From the NCBI GenBank assembly GCA_019240015.1, contig JAFAZB010000468.1:1-11547 (forward strand): 11,547 bases of DNA. Reading direction: 5' to 3'. This document shows, one piece after another, positions 7,172-11,547 of this stretch. The notes beneath the pieces are model-generated. The model did not search any database. It was given only the letters and a program-made list of their open reading frames with translations, and had not been told where the DNA came from. Position 1 is the first letter of the stretch. Each line of letters opens with the position of its first letter. A program made the position numbers and the translations under genes. Source of the DNA: Solirubrobacterales bacterium (GTDB lineage Bacteria; Actinomycetota; Thermoleophilia; Solirubrobacterales; Solirubrobacteraceae).

Positions 7172-8328
7172 GCGACGAGCTTCCGCCCTGTGTTCGGTGC
7201 TCCATCGGGCCGCGGCGGCACACTGGCCTTGCGCTTCATCCGCAGCTGCGACGCGGGATCCCAGAGGCGCACGGTCAAGGCGGGCTCGGGATCGGGCTCG
7301 TCGAGCGCCTGCGAGACCACATCCGGCGTCTCGCCAGCCAGCCAGCCCGAGCGGTTGTCGGGACGCGGGTTGGCGCCGTTGTCGGGTTGGCGGGCCACGT
7401 TCAAGCCGAGACCCTCGAACGTCGCGCGGTCCTGCTCGGGGGTGTTGCCGAGCGTCGTCAGGAAGTTGCCCATCATGACGCCGTTGAGACCGGCCTTGAC
7501 GGCCGTCGCCTGCAGTTCGCCGAGGTTCTCGACTCGCCCACCGCAGAGCCTGAACAGGGCCTCGGGCAGGATCAGCCGGAAGATCGCGATCCACTTGACC
7601 ACCTCCCACGGATCCATCAGCTCGCGATCGCCGAACTTCGTCCCGGGGCGGGGGTTGAGAAGGTTGATCGGGACGCTGGTCGGGTTGATCGCGGCCAGCT
7701 CGAACGCCATCTCGACGCGCTGCTCCCGCGTCTCGCCGAGGTTGAGGATCCCTCCCACGCAGGTCTCGAGCCCGGCCTCGCGAACCGCGTCGATCGTGCG
7801 CAGGCGGCCGTCGTAGCGCACAGTCGTCGAGACCTCCGGATAGTAAGAGGCAGCCGTCTCCACGTTGTGGTGCACGCGCTGGACGCCGGCCTGCTTGAGC
7901 GCCTGCGCTCGCTCGCCCGACATGTGGCCGATCGACACGCAGCGTTTGAGGTTGGTGTGCTCGGCGACCAGCCGTGCGCCGGCCAGCACCTTTTCGAAGT
8001 CCCGCCTGGATAGTCCCTGCCCCTGGGTGACCATGCAGAAGCGGTGGGCGCCCGCCGCCTCCGCGGCGCGCGCGTGCTCGAGGATCTGGTCGGGCTCCAT
8101 CATCGCGTGCAGCGGCGTGTCGGCCTCCGCGTAACGCGACTGCGCACAGAAGCCGCAATCCTCGGCGCAGCCGCCCGACTTGGCGTTGACGAGCGAGCAC
8201 ATGTCGGTGGCGTCGGCGAACCGCTCGACGCGGGCGATCCATGCACGCTCGACCAGCACCTCGATCTGCGCCCGATCCTCGAGCTCGCCCAAGGCCAACG
8301 CCTCGGCGGGATTGATCAGGGGCGGCAT
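7168..8328 (-). CDS. bioB: Biotin synthase (BioB)
   Basis: A 386-residue radical SAM enzyme that inserts sulfur into dethiobiotin to make biotin. The [4Fe-4S]/SAM motif is CAEDCGFCAQS, giving Cys54, Cys58 and Cys61. The [2Fe-2S] sulfur-donor ligands match the known set: Cys98 (HRFCMVTQG), Cys130 (KRCVSIG), Cys190 (ETCVGGILNLGET) and Arg260 (LFRLCGGRVENLG). VHHNVETAASYYPEV (152-166) and INLLNPRPGTKF (221-232) are family signatures. The standard domain ends near residue 330; an extra about 55-residue tail (ALTVRLWDPASQLRMKRK..) follows. The ATG at 8328 lies 31 nt after the crotonase stop, has no Shine-Dalgarno, and is 8 nt after TATCTT. Its last bases overlap the bioF start. It could be read through from the carrier promoter or started from its own internal promoter. 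Confidence 0.97.
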   Translation of the reverse strand: MPPLINPAEALALGELEDRAQIEVLVERAWIARVERFADATDMCSLVNAKSGGCAEDCGFCAQSRYAEADTPLHAMMEPDQILEHARAAEAAGAHRFCMVTQGQGLSRRDFEKVLAGARLVAEHTNLKRCVSIGHMSGERAQALKQAGVQRVHHNVETAASYYPEVSTTVRYDGRLRTIDAVREAGLETCVGGILNLGETREQRVEMAFELAAINPTSVPINLLNPRPGTKFGDRELMDPWEVVKWIAIFRLILPEALFRLCGGRVENLGELQATAVKAGLNGVMMGNFLTTLGNTPEQDRATFEGLGLNVARQPDNGANPRPDNRSGWLAGETPDVVSQALDEPDPEPALTVRLWDPASQLRMKRKASVPPRPDGAPNTGRKLVA

Positions 8329-8336
8329 CGGCGCGC

Positions 8337-8342
8337 AAGATA
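8337..8342 (-). promoter_or_regulatory. Putative internal -10 (TATCTT) for bioB
   Basis: On the minus strand TATCTT is followed by eight bases and the bioB ATG. It is the best TATA-like hexamer of the candidate leaderless promoters here and lies in the 31-nt gap after the crotonase gene. An internal promoter would let bioB-bioF-bioD be expressed apart from the carrier gene. No -35 match is seen upstream. Confidence 0.4.
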
Positions 8343-8359
8343 GGCGCCGCCCCGGACGA

Positions 8360-9244
8360 TCACCGCCCGCGCCAGCGCGGGGTGCGCTTCTCCGCGAACG
8401 CGCGCACCCCCTCCCGGAAGTCCTCGGAGGTGAAGCACGCGCGTCGGAGCTCGATCAGCTCGCGCTCCAGCTCCTCGGGCAGCTCCGAGCGCGCGTCGAG
8501 CACGGCGCGGATTACGCGCTTGTTGCCCAGCTGGGCCAGCGGTGCATTGCCCGCGATCTCACGCGCCAGCGACAGCGTCTCCGCCTCGAGCCGCTCGGGT
8601 TCCGCGACCGAGTTGACCAGCCCCCATGCGCGAGCGGTGCGGGCGTCGAGCCGGCGGCCGACGAGGAACAGCTCCCGCGTGCGGGCAGCGCCGATCGTGT
8701 CGAGGAACTTGCGGATTCCGGTGTGCGAGTAGACCAACCCCAGCTTGGCGGGGGGCATCGCGAGCGCGATCGTCGCCGCGGCGATTCGCAGGTCGCACGA
8801 CAGCGCGAGCTCCAGGCCGCCGCCGATCGCGTGACCGTTGAGTGCGGCCAGCGTGGGGTAGGGATAGGCGTCGATCGCGTCGATCGCCGCGGCGAACGGA
8901 TGTGCCACGAGCCTCTCGGCCTGGTCGGCGAGCACCGAGTCCGGCAGGTCGCCGATGTCGTAGCCGGCCGAGAAGGTCTCCTGCTCGCCGGTGACGATCA
9001 CGCAGCGCGCGTCGAGCCGGGGCATCGTCGAGGCGAACCCGTCGAGGATCGCGTGATCCAGGGCGCCGCGCTTGCCGGGGTTCGAGATCGTCAGCCGGGC
9101 GACGCCGGGCGCCGGCTCGTCGAGCAGCAGCCGCCCGGGCTCGGTCGCGGGATCGGTCGCAGGGTCGGTCGTGGGGTCGGTCGTGGGGTCGATGCCGCCC
9201 GCCCCGCCGCCGTCTCGAGCTCCGCCCCCGCTACTCGAGGACAA
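8360..9244 (-). CDS. Crotonase-superfamily protein, methylmalonyl-CoA decarboxylase-like
   Basis: A 294-residue enoyl-CoA hydratase/isomerase-fold protein. The first about 37 residues are Ser/Gly-rich plus a DPTT/DPAT repeat, likely disordered; the fold starts at about 38. Oxyanion-hole segments are FSAGYDIGDLP (91-101) and LNGHAIGGGLELALSCDLRIA (residues 135-155, Glu145 in GGLEL). The second catalytic Glu of true hydratases (in the PE..LG segment) is Ala166 here, in MPPAKLGLVYSHTGI. Both SAGxDI..LP and the LGxxYxxxGI segment with Tyr172, as well as the C-terminal SEDFREGVRAFAEKRTP, recall E. coli YgfG/ScpB, where Tyr140 contacts the carboxylate; Tyr95 stands in place of YgfG His66. So it may act on a malonyl-type acyl-CoA rather than hydrate an enoyl-CoA. 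This comparison is from memory. The TTG start overlaps the carrier gene by 14 nt; no better start is visible. Confidence 0.82.
   Translation of the reverse strand: MSSSSGGGARDGGGAGGIDPTTDPTTDPATDPATEPGRLLLDEPAPGVARLTISNPGKRGALDHAILDGFASTMPRLDARCVIVTGEQETFSAGYDIGDLPDSVLADQAERLVAHPFAAAIDAIDAYPYPTLAALNGHAIGGGLELALSCDLRIAAATIALAMPPAKLGLVYSHTGIRKFLDTIGAARTRELFLVGRRLDARTARAWGLVNSVAEPERLEAETLSLAREIAGNAPLAQLGNKRVIRAVLDARSELPEELERELIELRRACFTSEDFREGVRAFAEKRTPRWRGR
9141..9188 (+). repeat. Four 12-bp tandem units inside the crotonase N-terminus
   Basis: Units of the form TCGGTCGxxxxx occur four times in register (9141, 9153, 9165, 9177); the last two are identical and the first two differ by a few bases. 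On the coding (minus) strand they encode the DPTTDPTTDPATDPATEP stretch of the crotonase. A 12-bp period keeps the frame, so copy number can vary without a frameshift. Confidence 0.85.
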
Positions 9245-9443
9245 TGAGCGTGTCGCCCTCGGACACCGATTGCCCCTCCTCGCAGAGGATCTCCCGGACC
9301 ACGCCGGGATCCTCGGCCTCGACCGGCATCTCCATCTTCATCGACTCGAGGATTACCACCGTCTCGCCCTCCTGCACGCTGTCACCGACCTCGACCTCGA
9401 TCTTCCAGACCGTTCCCGTGATGTGGGCCTCGACCTCGGACAA
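9231..9443 (-). CDS. Stand-alone biotin carboxyl carrier (biotinyl-domain) protein
   Basis: A 70-residue single biotinyl domain read from TTG at 9443: (M)SEVEAHITGTVWKIEVE..., with the attachment site in VVILESMKMEMPVEAED, where Lys36 is the residue biotinylated by the biotin protein ligase. The C-terminal half (VVREILCEEGQSVSEGDTL) completes the flattened barrel. Met residues flank the Lys, as in biotin rather than lipoate acceptors. Such small carriers serve acyl-CoA carboxylases by shuttling CO2 between separate biotin carboxylase and carboxyltransferase subunits, none of which lie here. The start is fixed by AGGAGG five bases before the TTG, the best Shine-Dalgarno in the window; the ATG further up at 9542 would add 33 low-complexity residues and lies before the probable promoter. 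The gene overlaps the crotonase start and is first in the run leading into bioB-bioF-bioD. Confidence 0.92.
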   Translation of the reverse strand: MSEVEAHITGTVWKIEVEVGDSVQEGETVVILESMKMEMPVEAEDPGVVREILCEEGQSVSEGDTLIVLE

Positions 9444-9448
9444 CCAAT

Positions 9449-9454
9449 CCTCCT
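9449..9454 (-). promoter_or_regulatory. Shine-Dalgarno AGGAGG deciding the TTG start of the carrier gene
   Basis: On the minus strand AGGAGG is followed by attgg and the in-frame TTG. The perfect match and five-base spacing select this TTG over the upstream ATG at 9542, whose G-rich run is too close to the ATG to act well. A strong site stands out here because most other starts lack one. Confidence 0.85.
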
Positions 9455-9456
9455 GT

Positions 9457-9478
9457 GCTCGCGGGATGCTCGCGGGAT
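9457..9478 (-). repeat. Perfect 11-bp tandem repeat in the carrier-gene leader
   Basis: On the minus strand ATCCCGCGAGC occurs twice in direct succession with no mismatch, ending two bases before AGGAGG. If the -10 at 9485-9490 is correct, the pair covers about +1 to +22 of the transcript. It could be a direct-repeat operator or simply a recent duplication. Confidence 0.8.
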
Positions 9479-9484
9479 CCGGTG

Positions 9485-9514
9485 AGGATAGTGGCGGCTG
9501 GGGCGTCGCCGTAA
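9485..9514 (-). promoter_or_regulatory. Putative promoter of the carrier-crotonase-bioBFD run
   Basis: On the minus strand TTACGG (9514-9509) and TATCCT (9490-9485) are separated by 18 bases. The expected start near 9478 gives a leader of about 35 nt containing the 11-bp tandem repeat and the AGGAGG site. The -10 is good, the -35 only fair; assigned by eye. Confidence 0.45.
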
Positions 9515-9577
9515 CCGCTGCAGACCGCGCTGCGATGCCCATTCTCCCCCGATGCCGGCACGCAGTTTTTCCTATTT

Positions 9578-9592
9578 CCGGATTCAGTCCGG
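9578..9592. repeat. Short inverted repeat CCGGA-N5-TCCGG
   Basis: Perfect five-base arms flank a five-base centre, between the divergent carrier gene and the 49-codon membrane ORF. No T-run follows on either strand in the right place, so it does not look like a terminator. It may be a protein-binding site; the arms are short enough to arise by chance in GC-rich DNA. Confidence 0.4.
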
Positions 9593-9601
9593 AGGGCTCG
9601 C

Positions 9602-9630
9602 TTGACTTAACGCGAACCCCCGGCTTGCAT
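9602..9630 (+). promoter_or_regulatory. Putative promoter of the 49-codon membrane ORF
   Basis: TTGACT (9602-9607) and TTGCAT (9625-9630) stand 17 bases apart, followed 19 bases later by the ATG at 9650. The -35 is close to consensus; the -10 is weak. It is divergent from the carrier promoter, about 90 bp away. Confidence 0.4.
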
Positions 9631-9649
9631 CGTTGGCGAGAGGGCAGTG

Positions 9650-9799
9650 ATGCCAGAGATCTTCATCAGTTCATGTTCCCGGCGCGAGCTGGCGCGGCGG
9701 CGTCCAACTCGGGGACCTGCCCCGGCGCCGCTCCTGATGGCGATGGTGGTCCTTGCGCTTGTCCTCGCGGGCCTGTTCCTGGCGCGCGGCGGTCTCTAG
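9650..9799 (+). CDS. Small single-pass membrane protein (49 residues), hypothetical
   Basis: ATG at 9650 to TAG at 9797-9799. The N-terminal half is basic (SRRELARRRPTRG, residues 10-22), followed by one hydrophobic segment, LLMAMVVLALVLAGLFLA (28-45), and a short RGGL end. This fits a small inner-membrane protein with its N-terminus inside. GAGAGGG about 6 bases before the ATG is a reasonable Shine-Dalgarno, and a TTGACT-type promoter element lies upstream. It fills the only gap between the carrier gene and the aldo/keto reductase, and ends 24 nt before the converging reductase stop. I do not recognise it; conservation in relatives would decide whether it is real. Confidence 0.5.
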   Translation: MPEIFISSCSRRELARRRPTRGPAPAPLLMAMVVLALVLAGLFLARGGL

Positions 9800-9823
9800 G
9801 ACCGTCGCGCGCCCGCCCAACGG

Positions 9824-10657
9824 CTACGCCGCCGCGAAAGTCGCCGGGTCAGGCCCGATCCGGCCGCCCTCGTCGAGCTCGGCCAGCGCGTGCATCTCGT
9901 CCTCGCTCAGCGCGAAGTCGAAGACCTGGAAGTTCTCCTCGATCCGGGCCGGCGTGACCGACTTGGGGATCACCACGTTTCCGAGCTGGATGTGCCAGCG
10001 CAGCACGATCTGGGCCGCGGTGCGTTGGTGCGCCGAGGCGATCTCGGCGATCGTGCGATCGTCGAGGATGCTGCCCTTGCCGAGCGGGCTCCAGGCTTCG
10101 GTCACGATGCCCTGCTCGGAGTGAGCGCGCCTGAGCTCGTTCTGCTGTAACCGCGGGTGCAGTTCGATCTGGTTGACCGCCGGCACGACCCCGGTGGCGT
10201 CGACGATCCGCTGCAAGTGGTCGACGCGGAAGTTCGAGACGCCGATTGAGCGCGCGCGCCCGTCGGCCTTGAGCTCGGTCAGCGCCTGCCAGGTCTCCAC
10301 GTACAGGTTCTGGGCGGGCGCCGGCCAGTGGATCAGGTACAGGTCGACGTAGTCCATCCCGAGCTGCTGGAGGCTGTGCTCGAACGCGGCCAGTCCCGAG
10401 TCGTGCCCCTGGTCGCCGTTCCACAGCTTGGTGGTGATGAACACCTCCTCCCGCCGCAGGCCGCTACGGGCGAGCGCCTCGCCAACGCCCGCCTCGTTGC
10501 CATACGCGGCCGCCGTGTCGATCGATCGATACCCGGTGCCCAGCGCGTGCAGAACCGTCTCGGCGGTCTCGTCCGGCGGCACTTCGAACACGCCGAAACC
10601 GAGCTGCGGGATGCTGCGCCCATCATTCAGTTCGAGTTGAGGAATCGAATTGGTCAT
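9824..10657 (-). CDS. Aldo/keto reductase (2,5-diketo-D-gluconate reductase-like, AKR5 type)
   Basis: A 277-residue cytoplasmic NADPH-dependent carbonyl reductase of complete length. The catalytic tetrad is visible: Asp47 (RSIDTAAAYGNE), Tyr52, Lys77 (FITTKLWNGDQG) and His110 (LYLIHWPAP). SIGVSNFRVDHLQ (137-149) and NQIELHPRLQQ (162-172) are family signatures, and IPKSVTPARIEENFQVFDF (230-248) carries the NADPH 2'-phosphate contacts Lys232, Ser233 and Arg238. The overall pattern is that of DkgA/DkgB-like reductases, which reduce small aldehydes and ketones; the substrate cannot be predicted. The ATG at 10657 stands 6 nt after CATACT with no Shine-Dalgarno. The gene is divergent from the 130-residue hypothetical and has no visible functional tie to the biotin genes. 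Confidence 0.94.
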   Translation of the reverse strand: MTNSIPQLELNDGRSIPQLGFGVFEVPPDETAETVLHALGTGYRSIDTAAAYGNEAGVGEALARSGLRREEVFITTKLWNGDQGHDSGLAAFEHSLQQLGMDYVDLYLIHWPAPAQNLYVETWQALTELKADGRARSIGVSNFRVDHLQRIVDATGVVPAVNQIELHPRLQQNELRRAHSEQGIVTEAWSPLGKGSILDDRTIAEIASAHQRTAAQIVLRWHIQLGNVVIPKSVTPARIEENFQVFDFALSEDEMHALAELDEGGRIGPDPATFAAA

Positions 10658-10663
10658 GGTTCG

Positions 10664-10669
10664 AGTATG
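10664..10669 (-). promoter_or_regulatory. Putative -10 (CATACT) for the aldo/keto reductase gene
   Basis: On the minus strand CATACT is followed by cgaacc and the ATG. It matches four of six positions of TATAAT and repeats the six-base spacing seen at other likely leaderless starts in the window. No -35 match is seen 17 bases upstream. Confidence 0.4.
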
Positions 10670-10736
10670 CCCACGACCGCGGGAATACCTTCATCGATTC
10701 TCTGTACACCCCCCACCCGGCTGCGCCCGCGAGGCG

Positions 10737-10742
10737 TACGCT
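10737..10742 (+). promoter_or_regulatory. Putative -10 (TACGCT) for the 130-residue hypothetical
   Basis: TACGCT precedes the ATG at 10755 by 12 bases, which would give a leader of only about 5 nt. It lies in the 97-bp gap between divergent starts, which must also hold the reductase promoter. Weak evidence. Confidence 0.3.
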
Positions 10743-10754
10743 GACCACCGGAAC

Positions 10755-11147
10755 ATGCGCCCCGACCAGGATCTGCTCGACATCGACCTGCTCGCCGCAT
10801 CGCTGCGAGCCGACACCGGCGATCTGCACGCGTTCGTCGAGGGACTGGCGGCCAAGCTCGAGCAGGCCCTGCCGGGCAGGGTGCGGGTGGAGCGCCGCCG
10901 CGCGGCCCTGCTGGGCGCCAAGCAGGTCCGGCGGATCACGCTCGACGGGGGCGATCGCCGGCTCGAGCTGCGGTGGGCGGACGGCGCGATCGAGACGCTC
11001 TGCTCGCGGATCTCGGGCGGGATCGTGCTGAAGCGCGACACGGTCGAAACCGAGCACTGGCTCTCGGCGCTGGCGGAGGTGCTCGCGGTGGAGGCGAGGC
11101 GAAGCGAGACCGCCCGGCGGGCACTCCAGCGGCTGTTGACCGAGTAG
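10755..11147 (+). CDS. Conserved-looking hypothetical protein, 130 residues
   Basis: The frame is open from 10650, but the ATG at 10755 is preferred: the earlier part overlaps the reductase start and reads as low-quality protein, while from here the sequence is regular (MRPDQDLLDIDLLAASL, DLHAFVEGLAAKLEQALPGRV). It has no signal peptide or membrane segment. The N-terminal 35 residues and the C-terminal 35 (HWLSALAEVLAVEARRSE) should be helical, and the middle (RVERRRAALL, RRITLDGGDRRLELRW, GGIVLKRDTVE) looks like beta strands, so a small cytoplasmic alpha-beta fold is likely. There are no catalytic motifs and no recognised family. TACGCT lies 12 nt before the ATG; Shine-Dalgarno is weak (CCGGAAC). 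Confidence 0.75.
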   Translation: MRPDQDLLDIDLLAASLRADTGDLHAFVEGLAAKLEQALPGRVRVERRRAALLGAKQVRRITLDGGDRRLELRWADGAIETLCSRISGGIVLKRDTVETEHWLSALAEVLAVEARRSETARRALQRLLTE

Positions 11148-11356
11148 CGCCGCTCGCCGATGGCGCTCCGCGGCCGTGGATCGCACTTAATCGCTATCAC
11201 CCCCGGCGGTTTTCAGGGGTGGTTACGCCGACCGTCGTATTGTCGCGATAGCAGGAACCACGCCCGTGAGGCGGTTGACCATGTGTGCGATTGCGTCGAT
11301 TTGCGCGCGGGAGCGCGGGCGGACGCGCGCGGGGGGGGGTGGGTGCGGGGGGGCGG
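11148..11356. other. Intergenic stretch with a hairpin and a G-run, no supported gene
   Basis: After the hypothetical gene the first about 130 bases are less GC-biased than the surroundings and have no convincing reading frame. They contain a CACCCC/GGGGTG hairpin (11198-11221). From about 11310 the plus strand becomes very G-rich, with runs of nine, three, seven and three G. This looks like an intergenic or promoter-proximal region for a gene to the right. Confidence 0.5.
11198..11221 (+). repeat. Inverted repeat CACCCC-N12-GGGGTG
   Basis: Six-base arms (11198-11203 and 11216-11221) pair perfectly across a 12-base loop, 50 bp after the stop of the hypothetical gene. There is no T-run after it on the plus strand, so it is at best a weak or factor-assisted terminator. 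It could also be an operator. Confidence 0.4.
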
Positions 11357-11357
11357 G
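11331..11357 (+). other. Potential G-quadruplex (G9-T-G3-TGC-G7-C-G3)
   Basis: Four G-tracts of at least three, with loops of one to three bases, satisfy the usual G-quadruplex pattern on the plus strand. It lies immediately before a possible GTG start at 11357. The nine-G run is also prone to slippage and sequencing error. Confidence 0.6.
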
Positions 11358-11547
11358 TGCGGCAGCCCTCTGGCGCGGAACGCACCCGCCCCCTCGATGC
11401 CACCGCCTGGCCGGTCGCAATCCCGGGCCGCGGGCACGAAGCGCCCGCCACCGAGTCGCGCCCGCGGGCCGCCACCGAGCCGCGGGCCGCCACCGAGTCG
11501 CGCCCGCGGGCCGCCACCGAGCCGCGCGCCGCGCCCGCCCTCGCCTC
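11357..11547 (+). CDS. Possible start of a protein with an Ala/Thr/Glu/Pro/Arg-rich repeat (runs off window)
   Basis: A frame from GTG at 11357 (an upstream GTG at 11339 is in frame) is open to the right edge, 63 codons. It reads VRQPSGAERTRPLDATAW, then PVAIPGRGHEAPATES, then repeats alternating ATESRPRA and ATEPRA. Third positions in this frame are almost all G or C, more so than the other two plus frames, which favours it. A minus-strand frame through the same repeat (11517-11197) is also open and GC-rich, so the call is weak. No known domain is visible; a disordered N-terminal region is the likeliest reading. Confidence 0.3.
   Translation, partial: MRQPSGAERTRPLDATAWPVAIPGRGHEAPATESRPRAATEPRAATESRPRAATEPRAAPALA
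11447..11530. repeat. Two copies of a 42-bp compound repeat (24 + 18 bp units)
   Basis: Each copy consists of GCCACCGAGTCGCGCCCG followed by cgggcc, and then GCCACCGAGCCGCGGGCC; the second copy differs only near its end. The period is a multiple of three, so all frames stay open through it. Such repeats usually encode low-complexity, disordered protein. Confidence 0.75.

Noticed and set aside
5864..8338. A single 824-codon minus-strand frame that could be a fused gene ending in BioF
   Set aside because: The first 389 residues are an Arg/Ala-rich shadow of bioB, which is coded in another frame with all its cluster ligands. BioF begins at its own ATG at 7171, overlapping the bioB stop.
9231..9542. 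A longer 103-residue carrier protein starting at ATG 9542
   Set aside because: The extra 33 residues are low complexity, the probable promoter and the AGGAGG site lie inside that stretch, and the TTG at 9443 gives the usual length of a single biotinyl domain.
9570..9600. The CCGGA-N5-TCCGG palindrome as a terminator
   Set aside because: The T-run lies before the hairpin on the plus strand and would be an A-run after it on the minus strand, so neither strand has a stem followed by U residues.
9444..9649. A BirA, BioQ or BioR operator upstream of the carrier gene
   Set aside because: I searched by eye for long palindromes of those types in the divergent region and near bioA and found none; only the short palindrome and the 11-bp direct repeat are present.
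11197..11517. Minus-strand frame of 106 codons through the right-hand repeat
   Set aside because: The product is a Gly/Arg/Ser/Ala repeat followed by Pro/Arg-rich sequence with no domain, and it crosses the hairpin and G-run. The plus-strand frame has better third-position GC, though neither is secure.

Overview
High-GC bacterial DNA (roughly 70% G+C by eye) with densely packed genes and frequent GTG/TTG starts. Codon use and the look of the proteins (for example a clan GH-A glycoside hydrolase with a FWSLWNEPN motif, and Ala/Arg-rich secreted proteins) suggest a deep-branching actinobacterium, perhaps class Thermoleophilia/Solirubrobacterales. That placement is inferred; no rRNA or other marker gene is present. 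The core of the window is a biotin synthesis locus.

Layout. 1-668 (-) is the beginning of a flavin/F420-binding split-barrel protein that runs off the left edge. 691-1320 (-) is a NUDIX hydrolase. 1376-1537 (+) is a 53-residue rubredoxin, which meets bioA (1539-2843, -) tail to tail. A secreted or membrane-anchored glycoside hydrolase (about 2969-4591, +) then separates bioA from the rest of the biotin genes. On the minus strand, in transcription order, lie a 70-residue biotin carrier protein (9443-9231), a crotonase-fold enzyme (9244-8360), bioB (8328-7168), bioF (7171-5864), bioD (5849-5169) and an unrecognised secreted/membrane protein (5159-4599). To the right are a 49-codon membrane ORF (9650-9799, +), an aldo/keto reductase (10657-9824, -), a 130-residue conserved-looking hypothetical (10755-11147, +), and a G-rich, repeat-bearing tail (11148-11547) that may hold the start of another gene.

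How it fits together. BioF, BioA, BioD and BioB are the four enzymes that turn pimeloyl-thioester into biotin. The leading gene encodes a stand-alone biotinyl domain, so one transcript can make both the cofactor and a protein that needs it. The crotonase between carrier and bioB resembles methylmalonyl-CoA decarboxylase (YgfG/ScpB type) more than a classical enoyl-CoA hydratase, which suggests a link to acyl-CoA carboxylation or decarboxylation. The genes that make and finish the pimeloyl chain (bioC, bioH, bioW, bioI) and the ligase/repressor gene birA are not in the window.

Regulatory reading. Many starts here lie 6-8 nt after a TAnnnT-like hexamer and have no Shine-Dalgarno sequence, which fits leaderless transcription. 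The carrier gene is the clear exception: it has AGGAGG, a plausible promoter, and an 11-bp perfect tandem repeat in its leader.
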